Made by a program: the position numbers and the translations under genes. From assembly GCA_025677815.1 (NCBI GenBank), contig JAIXMP010000022.1, forward strand, positions 434,001-498,000: a DNA stretch of 64,000 nt, read 5' to 3'. The notes under the pieces are model-generated. The model saw only the letters and a list, made by a program, of their open reading frames with translations. It had not been told where the DNA came from and did no database searches. The stretch comes from Phascolomyces articulosus. Taxonomy: Eukaryota; Mucoromycota; Mucoromycetes; Mucorales; Lichtheimiaceae. This document shows, one piece after another, positions 34,916 through 46,199 of this stretch (positions within the stretch are counted from its first letter, which is position 1; each line of letters starts with the position of its first letter).

Positions 34916-36558
34916 TTACCGCCTTCGGTCCCGTCGATCTCTTGGGGAACGTGATCTTGACCAACGTCTACTGTTTCTATCACCCCGTTGATAATCTCTA
35001 TCTCTACTATCTCTGTAATCCCTATCTCGATATTCCCTTGACCGATCTGATGAAGATCTGTTGTCACGGGCATGTCTACTTCTACTATTACTACTACTAT
35101 CAGGTCGACGGTCTGATCGGTTATCTCGATATCTGTCATTTCTGTTATTATTGTAGTGACTTGGACGATGTGCATCGCTCTCCTCTCGTTGTTGTTGTTG
35201 TCGTTTTTCACGTTCATGATCAAATACTAAATCATAATCATCACCACGATGTCGACCTTCTCCTTCACGATAACGTGTTTTCTTTTCCAATTTTTCAAAT
35301 CCACCCAAAGCTTCACCTTTTCCACCGAATCGTGAAGATAGCCAGTCTTTATGTAACTTGGATACAGATTGAGAGAAATCCACATGAATACGTCGGTCAT
35401 CAATTAATACAGATTGCATTTTAAAATATGCCTATAGAGTGAACGTCAAACCATATTTTGTTTAGATATTAAGCTAATCTGCACCGAAAAATAAGGACCC
35501 AACCCATCAATGTATCCCCCTTTCCTTACTATCCTTATTACACGAAAATAATAACAATAATAATTTACCTCTTCTGCGTCTTCCTTGTTTTCATATTCAA
35601 TAAAAGCATAAGAAAGTGAATCACCCGTTTGTCGGTCACGAATAATCTCACAACTTGAAATACGACCAAATCTCGAGAAAATCAATTCAAGATCCTCATC
35701 ACGCGTTACTGGATTCAACTTGCACACAAATAATACATTTTCTGGTGGTTTAACTTCTGCAAAGGGCAAATCACCGACCATTTCCAATGTCAATGCCTGT
35801 GCTTTGGCTTCTCGTTGTAATCGTCTTTTTTCAATTTCTTCTGGATCGCCTTGTTCTTCAATATCTTCATCTTCACCGATCCGCATATTTTCTAACTGTT
35901 CCTTTGTGGGGACAGGAGAAGCATCTGGAACTTGAAGTCCTTCTGGATCAGGAAAAGGATCATCCAATACAATTGTATGACGAATACGGATGTCACGAAA
36001 GGGTCGTCCTTGTTCATCACAATAGGCTTCATTGAATTTATCCAGTACTTCCATGCCTTCGGCCACTTCACCAAAGACAGTGTATTTTCCATCCAAATAA
36101 TCTAGATCGTCACCCAAGGTAATAAAGAATTGACTTCCACTCACGCCACCACTCTCCATGGAGGCATCTTGCGCCACGGCCATGGACACGGTGCCGCGCG
36201 ATTTGTGCTTGAGTTTGGGATTGATCTCTGCAGGGAAATAACGTTGTTGACCGAGAATGCCGTAAATGGATTCGCTCTTATCGCCTTTACCAGTTGGATC
36301 GCCCGTTTGTGCCATAAAATCTTTTTGGACATTATGAAACGGTGAGAAGTTGTAGAATTTGATCTTGCACAACTTTAAGAAATTGAGGGTTGTTTTAGGA
36401 CATTCTTCTGTGAATAGATCAATGACAATGTCACCTAAAGAAGTTTCCAATAATACAGACTAATAATATAGAGAGAGAAAAAATGTTTCGTTTCCGTTAG
36501 CTTTATTGTTGATTGAGGCATGATCGTAATAGAACAAGTTTTTCTCTAGTTTTACCAT
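34916..36558 (-). CDS. PPIL4-like cyclophilin with RRM and RS tail
   Basis: Minus-strand exons: 36558-36556 (only ATG), 36459-35569, 35431-34916; 1410 nt, 469 residues. Domain order is a cyclophilin domain (residues 1-~165, [13 protein letters not shown] to HTIVLDDPF), a Glu-rich linker, an RRM (~240-320, RNP2-like LFVCKL, RNP1-like LSYAFIEY), then an Arg/Asp/Ser-rich tail ([26 protein letters not shown]). This is the layout of PPIL4, a nuclear protein linked to splicing. The CypA catalytic Arg is replaced (FHNV where CypA has FHRV), as I recall for this subfamily, so isomerase activity may be weak. The first coding exon holds just the start codon; the join gives [10 protein letters not shown]. 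The second intron falls inside the RRM. Confidence 0.93.
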
Positions 36559-36923
36559 TCTGCTCTATGGACAAGTATAAATAGGAAAAGTCAAGGTTTT
36601 TCTTTCATCAATAATGTAATAAAGAGTCTTTCTTCTCTTGCGGGTTCTGAAAATCCAACTAATGACTAAAACGCAAAAGGGATGGTTGGCATGTCTCGCT
36701 TCTCTTCTCTTCTTCACCCCCACAAACTTTTAAACACACACACAAGATATCACAAAAACAAAGTGTTCCGTCGTTGTTCTCATAACACAAACTACACCTT
36801 TATTCTCCAAATAACTCTTTTTCTTTTTTGAATCACATACCGTTTCATAATATATCATTTCCCCTCATCCCTGTTTGATCTTCCCAACAAGTTGTTACCT
36901 TATCGATCATTTACCCCAATACC
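36559..36923. promoter_or_regulatory. Divergent promoter region
   Basis: 365 bp between the start codons of the PPIL4-like gene (minus) and the acidic protein gene (plus). The plus side has CT/CA-rich segments (about 36700-36790 and 36860-36920) typical of a leader. No factor site was identified. Confidence 0.5.
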
Positions 36924-37550
36924 ATGACCACGTTTACTCAATCATCCAAGAAACGAAGTTTGACACCCCCATTTTCTGACATACCTTGTTCTCCAACCAC
37001 AACTACCAATACAGAAACAAGAGATACCAAACGACCTAGACGACAAAGTAATAGTAATGACTTACTGACAGAATTAACACACGTTTTGTCCGAGATCAAA
37101 TCTACTCCTTCTTCTGGTGAAATTAGTGCCGAATTATTGGAAACGTTCAAGTTATTGATGTTACAAATTGAACGATTATCATCCGATGAAACAAACCAAG
37201 AAGCTATTCAAATGAAACATGAATCTGAAAAGTGCTTGGAAGGATGGTTTGATGATTTACTGGCTCGTTGTGAAGCTGATGGTGAATTGGATTTGGAAAC
37301 TCTTGAAGAACAACTGGCTGCTGCTGGGGATGACGAGGATGAGGATGATATGGATGCTGCATTAAGTTTGGCGTTGGCTTTGGATGAAGAAGAAGCAGAA
37401 GAAGAAGAAGATGAACAAGTGGCTGCTGCTTTGGTTGCGGCGGCTACTGCAGCGGCAGCAGAAAAAGAGGAAGAGAAGGAACAGGAAAAACAACAGGATG
37501 AAGGATCGGATAAAGTCAGTAGTCCAACTATTCAACAGATGCTTGTTTAA
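36924..37550 (+). CDS. Acidic low-complexity protein, probably nuclear (hypothetical)
   Basis: Single exon, 208 residues, ATG 36924 to TAA 37550. The N-terminus has basic clusters that could act as a nuclear localisation signal (SSKKRSLTPP and TKRPRRQ). Residues ~45-130 are predicted helical (LLTELTHVLSEIK, LLETFKLLMLQIERL, FDDLLARCEADGELDLETLEEQL). The C-terminal half is a long Asp/Glu tract mixed with an Ala run, ending PTIQQMLV. I do not recognise a family. The composition resembles acidic chromatin-associated proteins, but that is inference. It is divergent from the PPIL4-like gene. Confidence 0.65.
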   Translation: MTTFTQSSKKRSLTPPFSDIPCSPTTTTNTETRDTKRPRRQSNSNDLLTELTHVLSEIKSTPSSGEISAELLETFKLLMLQIERLSSDETNQEAIQMKHESEKCLEGWFDDLLARCEADGELDLETLEEQLAAAGDDEDEDDMDAALSLALALDEEEAEEEEDEQVAAALVAAATAAAAEKEEEKEQEKQQDEGSDKVSSPTIQQMLV

Positions 37551-38653
37551 AAGCGAAACCCCAAGGCTTGCTTACTTTCTATCTTCCCCTCACTTCCGTT
37601 TCTTTTTTTCACTCGGTTTTTCGATTCTTTTTTTATTTGTCACTATCCTTCCTCCTCCTTTATTGTATATAGTATGACACAAACACACACAAAAAAAAAC
37701 GGAATTATATATATATCAATGATGCTCTTCGACCAACGCAATAAATACAACCAAACCGTAAAACGCGCCTCTCCTCTCTCTCTCTCAAGTGACACTCTCC
37801 TTCTCCCCTTACAGGAATAGACCAAGCGAGGAAAAAAAGAATGAAAAAAAAAAGAGGAATAGGCAGCGACCAGGACATGCGACAAATGGGGAGATATATT
37901 GTTAGGGGCTATTAGAAGTTATATTACATTTGGAACAGGTTCGAACTTGCTGTATTTTTTTTGCTGCTAAAATGATCATCTATTTAAATATACCATCCAT
38001 TGTAATTCAACAGTATTTTCCACTTACCCTTACGTAACAGGTTATCACTTTCAAGGTAATACATCTATAAAAAGGGTGAGTTTCTTTTTTTTTTCCAGTG
38101 TGAACTTGTCAATTATCTTTTTGCATTTAATAATTTAACCTATCCATATATACATTTCTTATTTACCCTATTGGCTTCATCGCTGTTAACCACTATATAC
38201 TTATATTTCAATTAATAAAACCAAAATTGGGTTCGGTTAAATCTTATATACATTTTTTCATGTGGTTGTGCGTGAGGGGACGTGTTGTCTTAATATAAAA
38301 ACCGAATCAGCATTTTTTTAAAAAATTGTGGCGTATTAAAATGAACGCCATCATGCATTCTGTATACTTAAAATATAACAAATTCTTTCCATTCCTCTCT
38401 CTTCTCCCAGACTTCGATTCTCGACAACCAAATCGGATAAATGGAGCGAAATATATAAACTGTATGCACTGACACTGTTACACTAAGTCAAGAACGTTGG
38501 CCCTGCGTAACGCTATTTATTGTTATATATACAAATGTTGTTTTATGTATAACAATAGTTAACAACAATAATGCATATTGCTTATCAATAAATATATATA
38601 GTTGACATTTCATGTTTGAACTCTAAAATTCATTTAAATTTGGATATCTCAAC
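37551..38653. other. Intergenic, no gene seen
   Basis: 3' flank of the acidic protein gene, then AT-rich DNA. Open frames here (for example 37643-37885 minus) have no domain. No RNA gene recognised. Confidence 0.5.
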
Positions 38654-38788
38654 TTATTGTTCATAGAGAAATTGACTAAAGAAGTTAATTCCATTCACAT
38701 CCGCTGCCTCTTGAATAGCTTCTTGAACATCTAGCTCAGCCCATACATATTCCCTCTCAAAAAGTCGTACAAGTAAAAAGAGGTTTTT
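38654..38788 (-). pseudogene. Orphan terminal exon or gene remnant, unrecognised
   Basis: On the minus strand a frame ending in TAA at 38654-38656 reads like real protein (VRLFEREYVWAELDVQ, then EAIQEAADVNGINFFSQF, then LYEQ). It is followed only by non-coding DNA. Possible splice acceptors (AG) lie near 38752-38757 after a pyrimidine-rich stretch, so it could be a last exon. However, upstream on this strand there is only the 3' flank of the calcineurin B gene, and no partner exon was found. The frame stays open further upstream with poorer composition. I do not know the family. It may be a remnant of a lost gene. Confidence 0.35.
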
Positions 38789-39165
38789 TTCCGTGGTACA
38801 GATGTACACCACAAATGACAAAAAAAATATAATAATAAATATTATAAGTATATAATGTTATATATCTATATATACTCTTGACAAAAAAAAACAAGGTGAT
38901 GAAGTTATATAATAGAAAGGGAGGTCAAGGCAATAAAAAGAAAAAGAAAAATGCACATGTTATGAATAGAGAAAAGAAGGGGAAAGGTGTGGAGTCATTT
39001 TTTTATATAAGAGTGAGTTGAGTTGAGCGAGGCTGCGAAAAAACGGGCGTTGAGTAAAATGATCATGCTTTTCTTTTCCGTTCGATCGTTTCGTTCGTTT
39101 TGTGTTATATAATGGAATAATTAGGGTTTGTTGTTGTTGTTCATGGAGAAGGCGGAGGGAAAGTT

Positions 39166-39873
39166 TTAAAAGCTTTCAAGTGTCATTTGTTTTGCAACAT
39201 CAGTATTTTCGACCATGATAATAAATTCATCGAAACTAAGTTTGCCATCCATATCTTTATCTGCTTCCATGATGGTTTTATCAACAATTTGTTGAAGTTG
39301 ATTATCTTTAAGGTTATTACCGACCATCATTTTGAGTACCAAAAACAATTCACCATTCGAAATATATCCATCTCGATCCATATCGTACACTTTGAATGCA
39401 ACTATAAATAAACCATACCCATTTTCATGAGTTAAAAAATGAACACTTCTTGAACAAATAGATAAATATGTATAAAACAAACAAACATACATTCAAGTTT
39501 TTCGCGCTTTTGTCCTCGTGCACTAAAAGCACTCAATCCTTTAATAAATTCTTTGAAATCAACGTCGCCACCACCATCTTCATCAAAAATAGCAATCATA
39601 CGAGAAGCCAAAGGATTATTGGCAATTTGTGGAATGGCTAAAAATTCTTCTTTATCAATCGAACCCGAGTTATCCTTGTCAAGCTTCATAAACCGTTTAT
39701 ATAAACGTTGAATTTCCTCAGCGGAAACTATGCAAGGGACTCTTCAGTTATGCAGGGTTTACAAATATATATAAAAAACAAATAATAACAATAATAAAAT
39801 AAAATAAAACAATAAATAACATACAATTGGTTGAATTCACCATGTCTTCGAGATGTGATTCTGCTTGTCCCAT
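39166..39873 (-). CDS. cnbR: Calcineurin regulatory subunit B
   Basis: Minus-strand exons: 39873-39825, 39727-39491, 39401-39166; 522 nt, 173 residues, the normal size of the family. It is the calcium-sensing, regulatory subunit of the protein phosphatase calcineurin, which binds the catalytic A subunit. The N-terminus MGQAES has the Gly2 used for N-myristoylation. Four EF-hand loops are complete: [36 protein letters not shown] and [12 protein letters not shown], each with Asp at position 1 and Glu at position 12. [12 protein letters not shown] and [18 protein letters not shown] are typical of calcineurin B rather than of calmodulin. The fungal symbol varies (cnbR/CNB1). In Mucorales this pathway governs hyphal versus yeast growth; here that is family knowledge only. 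Confidence 0.96.
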
Positions 39874-40619
39874 GATCGATCTAAAAAAGTGAAACAAAAG
39901 GTTGTAAAAAAAAAAAAAAAGAGAGGGAAAAAAAGAGAAAGAGAGAGAGAAAATATAAGAGCGAGGCTCAAAAAAAAAGGTTTTAAGATGCGAAGCGCGT
40001 GTTGCTTGCACCATTTCGCTTTTTTCATCTAATATATGACGTAACAGGAAGTCGACCATTCATCACTGTGGACCTTTTACCCAATAAAATACTTTGTTAT
40101 TTGTTGGAGCCAATGAACAATCAGAAACATCGATAACAGTTACAAGTAAAAATTATTTCTTTTTTGGGATATTCCTTTATATCGTTTTTTTTAATAATAA
40201 TAAAACCTGAATAATGGATGAATATGATCCTTTTGCAGGAATCTATTAGATCACTTATATCTATATATATACTACTGGGTAGATCCTGTAGAATGTTTTC
40301 TAAGTATTTGTAAAATGAGCAGCTCAATATTTTATTTATTCAATTATTAGTAAATCTCATATACGCTTCTCCCACAACAGTTGTTATGCATGATTCTTGA
40401 CAATAAAAATTGCTGATTCGATAAAATAGATGGCGTAATATATGGCATAAAAGGAGAATTGACAATTTTATTATCTGTTACATGAATATATATCACACAT
40501 CGTTTTTCACCCAACATTATAATCCATAAAATTATACATCAATGAAATTGGTTTTATTTATTATGCTTTTTTGAGAGAAAAAGAGGGACGATAGTCAATG
40601 CAATAAGGGATGAAGGATT
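39874..40619. other. Upstream of calcineurin B and 3' flank of ADE17-type gene
   Basis: 746 bp between two minus-strand genes. Includes an AG/GA-rich stretch at 39915-39960 and AT-rich DNA. It should hold the calcineurin B promoter. No other gene was seen. Confidence 0.5.
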
Positions 40620-42824
40620 TTAATGATGGAAAAGACGCAAGTTGGTATGGGCAAGTACCATATCGAGCGAATCAGCAGCAGCAATGACAACAGCATCTTG
40701 AACAGAGCCGGAAGCAGCAGCGACATATTTGACACCGGAACGGTAGGCACGGTAGATGTTATCAGAGAAGGGGAAGAAAGCATCAGAGGAGACAACAGTA
40801 TCCTTAAGCTCGGCCATCCAAGCCTTGCGTTCTTCAGCAGTCAAAGGTTCAGGGATGGTTTCAAAGTTAGCTTCCCAAGCCTTACGTTCTTCACCTTCAC
40901 CAATTTGATCAATGACATAAAGATCAATGGCGTTGGACTTGTCAGCACGCTTGGTACCCTTCTTGAAATCAAAGGCCAAAACCTTGGGGTGGTGACGCAA
41001 CCACCAGTTATCAGCCTTGTCACCAGCCAAACGAGTACAGTGGATTCTGGATTGTTGACCAGCACCAAGGCCAATGACCATACCATTCTTGGCATAGCAG
41101 ACAGAATTGGATTGAGTATATTTCAATGCAATGGTAGCCACAATCAAATCACGGAGAGCGGATTCGGGCAAGTTCTTGTTCTTGGTGACAATGTTGTTGA
41201 ACAAAGAAGCATCAATCTTAAGGTTGTTGCGCTTTTGTTCCATGTACAAACCATAGACTTGACGAACTTCTTGTTCTTCAGGTTCATAGGTTGGATCCAT
41301 CTTCAAGACAACATATTTACCGCCCTTCTTGGCCTTCAAGATATCAAGAGCTTCAGGTTCATAATCGGGAGCAATGACACCGTCAGAGACTTCACGAGAA
41401 ATGATCTTGGCAGTGGCAACATCGACCTTGTCAGACAAGGCAATGAAATCACCGAAAGAGGACATACGATCAGCACCACGAGCACGAGCATAAGCAGTGG
41501 CAAGGGGAGTAAGAGGGAGCTTAAGATCATCGACTTGGTACACCTTCTTTTCAATATCGGAAAGAGGGACACCGATGGCAGCACCAGCGGGGGAAACATG
41601 CTTGAAGGAAGCGGCAGCAGGGAGGCCAGTGGCTTCCTTGAGTTCTTTGACAAGAGCCCAAGAGTTCAAGGCGTCCAAAAAGTTAATATAACCAGCTGAA
41701 CCTGAAAGAGGAGTGACAGGAAGCTTGCCTTCCTTGACGTAGATTTGAGCAGGCTTTTGATGAGGGTTAGCACCATAACGCAAGGGCAACATAGCAACAC
41801 CTTGAGCATATTGTTGACGGAAGTAGTTGGAGATGGCTTCATCATAGTCGGAGGTGTGGTTGAATGCCTTCAATGCCAACATGTTGCGAGTATCTTGGGT
41901 CACATCACCACCCTTCAGTTCTTCAATGACCTTAGTATAGTCGGCGGGATCCGAGACAATTGAAACACGAGCATGGTTCTTGGCAGCAGCACGGAGCAAA
42001 GTAACACCACCTAATAATTACATAGAAAATATACCAGTTATTTATATAACCCCGTTTCCATGTTGATGTTTACCTCCTTTTGACACAATTCTAATTTGAT
42101 CATATGTGTGTAATGAAGTATATAAAAAAATGTTAATTATTCATTTGTTATCAGTACCGATATCGATTTCTTCAACTGCTTGAGGAATGGTGACATCAGA
42201 CTTAGCAACGGTTTCCTTGAAGGGATAAAGGTTACAGACAACGATGTCAATCTTTTCAATTTGTTGTTCGGCTAAATCCTTGTCATCACTTTCGATGTTA
42301 CGGGCCAAAATACCTAAATGATTCAAACATTTGAAATTGAGTACAAATGTCAAAATCAGACCCTTCCTTCCTCCATAGATATGAACCATCCTCTCCCCCT
42401 TTCCTACTTACCACCATGCACAGCGGGGTGCAAAGTCTTGACACGACCACCCAACATTTCAGGAGCCTTGGTGATATCGGAAACATCACTTTTTTTATAA
42501 TTATTTTCGAATATGCATAAATATTTCCAAAATTTTGCGTCACGTCAAATTGAATTGGCTTGATTGATTATTTACCCAATAGGAATACCAGCATTACGGA
42601 TAAGCTTGGCTGTACCTCCAGAACCAAGCAAACGAACGTTTTGCGAGTGCAAGTCCTTGGCAAACTCGACTAAACCGGTCTTATCATAAACGGACAAAAT
42701 AGCTAAAGTCATAAAAGGTTGTCAACGCGTTGTAAGTTAGTTACTTATTCACACCTTGTTAATATTGTTAAATATACAATGGAGTCAATGAAAAAAAAAA
42801 AGACGAACCAATTTTCTGCGACAT
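40620..42824 (-). CDS. ADE17: Bifunctional AICAR transformylase/IMP cyclohydrolase (purH/ADE17 type)
   Basis: Minus-strand exons: 42824-42809, 42702-42576, 42488-42412, 42313-42158, 42010-40620; 1767 nt, 588 residues, matching the yeast protein length. It catalyses the last two steps of de novo purine synthesis: formyl transfer to AICAR, then ring closure to IMP, in the cytosol. The N-terminal cyclohydrolase (MGS-like) domain shows [38 protein letters not shown] and VVCNLYPF. The transformylase part has RYGANPHQ, the catalytic Lys-His pair in [10 protein letters not shown] (residues ~262-263), [11 protein letters not shown] and [18 protein letters not shown], and ends RLFHH. The first exon is short (16 nt) and its donor is GTTCGT, a non-consensus site. 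The start codon was chosen to give MSQKIAILSVYD. Confidence 0.96.
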
Positions 42825-43129
42825 TGTCAAAAGTTTTTTTTTTTCTTGAAAAGAATATAAAGAGGAAGAGAAAGGACTCAAGAAAACAAAAACGCGCCAC
42901 GAGCTGATCACTGTTGTTTCAGTTTCTTTTTCGCTCTCAAAAAAAGTGACTGCTGATCTGCTTTTTTTTAGTGAGATGAAAATTACTTCAATGGTTGCCA
43001 ATGAGAAAGAAATAATAGGAGTGATGTATTTTTTTCAATTTATTTACAAGTTTTAGTAGAGTAGATGCATAAAAAAGGTATATTTGTACAAATGTGTGTG
43101 TGCCATGTCATCTTCATTTTTTCTAATAA
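42825..43129. other. Promoter of ADE17-type gene and 3' flank of SANT gene
   Basis: 305 bp between two minus-strand genes, with A/T-rich runs near 42830-42845. No independent gene seen. Confidence 0.5.
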
Positions 43130-43999
43130 TTATAGCTCATTCATATCCACATCTTCTTCATTATTCTTTTGTGCTAATAATTCTTTTTCGACCAATCCTT
43201 CATCATCATATACTAGTACACCTTGTTTCCAAGTTCCAAATTTTAAACCAATTTCCTTGTTACGACGATATTCACGTGCAATATCATCTGCATTTCCCTT
43301 CCAACCTCTGTATAACTGCAAGTTTTGTCGTCCAATCAATCGAATACATTTGATACGTAAATCGTTGGTAGACTGTTATATATACAGATATTTATATCCA
43401 TGAGTAAGTAACTGCAATGACAGCAATAGTACAATCTAGGATCCTGGTGCTTCTGATCCTCTCAATCCAACCCCCCCCCACTTTATATATAGAATAGTTC
43501 TATATTGCTTACCCATTTTGGAAGAGATTCTTTTGATATTTCACCAAAGCTACCAATTCCATGCTTTTCAATCCCTTGAATAAGTAATTCTTTTTCAACT
43601 TCTGTCCATTTGCGAGCTTCTTCTTTTTTAGCACCTTTAGGTGGTCGAAAGTAACTAAAAGTGGAAGAGAAGGAAAGGAAAATGTCATTCGTTAGATACA
43701 TTTATCGCGAAAACCAAATACCAAGTGAATAAAAAGAAACTTTCTTACTCTTGATTCAATGTGCCATCAGGATAAATCATATTTTTAGTAATTTCAAATT
43801 CGGGTCGAACACAAAACTTAAGTCTCATTTTCTTGACCCATTCTTGTTTTTCACGTTCTTTTTCCGAAGCAGGACTCATTGCTCTGGTTGCTTCTTTTTG
43901 TTTTTCTGTTGTAGTAGTAGCTTCATCTTCATTCATGATATCATTGGTATTAGGTGAATCGACAGCAATGTCATCCATGTTGACGTCTTCGGCAAGCAT
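43130..43999 (-). CDS. SANT/Myb-like domain protein
   Basis: Minus-strand exons: 43999-43749, 43654-43513, 43372-43130; 636 nt, 211 residues. After an acidic and Thr-rich leader (residues 1-~50) and a charged segment comes a Myb/SANT-type helix set with three spaced tryptophans: KWTEVEKELLIQGIEKHG, FGEISKESLPKW, STNDLRIKCIRLIGRQ, and YRGWKG. The end is acidic (NNEEDVDMNEL). Such domains bind DNA or histone tails, so a nuclear role is likely. I cannot name the exact orthologue. The first intron joins as Asn-Gln-Asp-Tyr-Phe-Arg-Pro-Pro. Start codons of this gene and the next plus-strand gene are only 170 bp apart. Confidence 0.78.
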
Positions 44000-44169
44000 T
44001 TTCGTTTAATTGTTGTTTATAATAAAAAAAGGAAAAGAAATTTGATAAATAGAACGCGACGCGTTTACTTTTTTTATACCGCGTTTTTTTTGGACCCGAG
44101 TTCGGTTCCTGAACTTTTTGCAACACTCAACGGTTTCCAGCCTACTCTTTTCTATAAATATTTATCCTT
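44000..44169. promoter_or_regulatory. Short divergent promoter
   Basis: 170 bp between the start codons of the SANT-domain gene (minus) and the metallophosphoesterase (plus). TATAAATA at about 44153-44160 lies close to the plus-strand ATG; CG-rich words (GAACGCGACGCG) lie near 44051. The genes probably share regulatory DNA. Confidence 0.5.
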
Positions 44170-45384
44170 ATGGCAACGATACGCCTATTTTGTTTAGTTG
44201 TTCTTTCCACATTCTTATGGCAGCATGTCATTGCTCAACGCATTGTTGCCGTGGGAGATCTTCATGGTGATCTTTTTAGAACAATGACTATATTAAAATT
44301 TAGTGGCATTGTCGATGATGAAGGACACTGGGCTGGGGGCGATACCATTTTTGTTCAAACTGTACGTGGACTAAATAATACAACCTTAGGACCCATATCT
44401 TAACGACTCACTCTTATTTTATTTTATAACAGGGAGATATCGTGGACCGTGGAGATGGTGAGTATTGTTTGCTTTAGTTCAAAAAAGGAAAAAAAACTGG
44501 TGCTTATCAAATCGATCCGCTTTTTTTTTCTACACACCATAGATACCATTAAATTATATCAATTAATACAACAATTACAAGAAGAAGCACTATTACAAGG
44601 TGGACGTGTTGTTTCCATATTGGGTAATCATGAAGTCATGAATTTATCTGGTGATTGGCGATATGTGAGCCAAGGTGATATTAGATCATTCGGTGGTGTA
44701 GAAGAACGTAAAAAGTCATTTGCTCCCGAAGGTTGGATTGGACGTGATTTGATGGAAAAGAATCTTACTGCCAAAGTCGGTACTTCTGTTTTTGTTCATG
44801 GAGGTATTCATCCTTCATTTGCACAGGACGGAATTGATGGGATTAATTTAAAAACACGTCAAACAATTCTTGATTATGTGGAATCAAGGGGTCGTTTTGA
44901 TCCACATAAAGTTTTTGGAGGTAAAAAAAAAATGGATCAAATTAAAAAGATTGACTTATGAGTAACATGAATTATATTCCTAGGACATGGGCCTTCATGG
45001 TATAGAGGCTATGCTCTCGAAGATGATAGTATTTGTTCAGTTCTCGATAGTGCGTTAGAATTACTTGGGGTAAAAGCTCTATTTTTATTATTTATAGTTT
45101 TATGCCGTATAATGAGAAGATGTATCGTACTTCTTTTAAATATTGATATTTATATTGTTTAGGCTGATAGAATGGTTATGGGACATACAGTCCAGCGAGA
45201 TGGTATGATTCATACCCGATGCGGTGGTAAAGCTGTTTTGATTGATATTGGTATCAGTCATGTTTATGGGGGACATTTTGGTTCTCTTGAGATTGTTGAT
45301 GATGAATTAACTGCTATCTATAGAGATGGAAGAAGAAGACTTCTTGTAGATAGAAAAGCTAAACTTGTTCATCAGGAGCTGTAA
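44170..45384 (+). CDS. Secretory-pathway calcineurin-like metallophosphoesterase (Shewanella-like type)
   Basis: Exons 44170-44361, 44433-44457, 44543-44920, 44984-45069, 45163-45384; 903 nt, 300 residues. Residues 1-22 are a signal peptide (IRLFCLVVLSTFLWQHVIA). The catalytic motifs of the PPP-like metallophosphoesterase fold are all present: GDLHGD at 29-34, GDIVDRG at 65-71, GNHE in SILGNHEVMN, HGG in VFVHGGIHP, and GHT in VMGHTVQRDG. The arrangement resembles Shewanella-like phosphatases, which are Ser/Thr or Tyr phosphatases; substrate unknown. Exon 2 is only 25 nt and encodes almost exactly the GDIVDRGD metal-binding motif, so skipping it would destroy activity. The signal peptide implies an ER, vacuolar or extracellular location. 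Confidence 0.9.
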
Positions 45385-45875
45385 TCGTCAAAAAGATGAA
45401 TCAACCCCCTCAGTAGATAGAATATAGCTGTACTTATTACATATAATCCATTTATTTTGTATAATCATATCATATATGAAATATAACGTTCAAACTTTAA
45501 GATACAAAGAAACAATTTTTAGAAGATGAAAGTGGGATGGTTTATCCTATGTATTTATATATCTTTTACTTTTGAAAGGTATATATATTTATTGATAGAA
45601 AGTACCGCCTAAATGGCAATAATGTAACTGTGATTATATAATGTTTAAGCATAAATTTAAAGACACTAACCAATTTTAGGCGGCTACGATAATAATGAAA
45701 TATAAAATAAACTATTATTATGAGGAAAAAGTTAAATGAGTTATTAAGACTTAAGATAAATAGTAAACTATATAGTCATAAATATACCTATTGTCGGACT
45801 TATGAATGTTACGAATAATAATAAAAGAGTATAAGCAGCCGAAGTAAAGGGAAAGAAAAGAAAGAAGTAAAATGG

Positions 45876-45906
<31 letters not shown>

Positions 45907-46110
45907 GGATATGTATAATAATCCCAGTATAGAAATAAGATGAAAATAAAGAATCATTCTAAAATTAATGCACCTTTCCCCTATTTAGGTTAAAATTTAT
46001 ATTTATTAATGTGGAAGACTGACTTGACCTGCACTATAGGCATATGGTTGTTTCCTTGCGGTACGTTGATGTGAAGTTATATATGAATAAAAATATGTAG
46101 CATCAGCTGA
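45385..46110. other. 3' flank of phosphatase gene, no gene seen
   Basis: AT-rich, with a (TA)n microsatellite at about 45876-45902. No coding frame with support. Confidence 0.5.
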
Positions 46111-46133
46111 AAAACTCCCCTTTCGGGAGAAAA
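46111..46133 (-). other. GNRA-type hairpin near the LINE 3' end
   Basis: On the minus strand CTCCC-GAAA-GGGGAG can fold into a 5-bp stem with a GAAA tetraloop (one G bulged), about 90 nt past the last LINE stop codon. Outer AGCT words on both sides could extend it. It may be a structured 3' UTR element of the LINE; this is inference. Confidence 0.35.
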
Positions 46134-46199
46134 GCTAAGCTAGTGTGGATGATACAATTGTAAAAGGGAAAAAAAGAAGGAAAAATTTATGTAGGAGGG

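Noticed and set aside
40623..41699. 358-codon plus-strand open frame
   Set aside because: It is fully antisense to the ADE17-type coding exon; the codon bias of that gene on the other strand explains the lack of stops.
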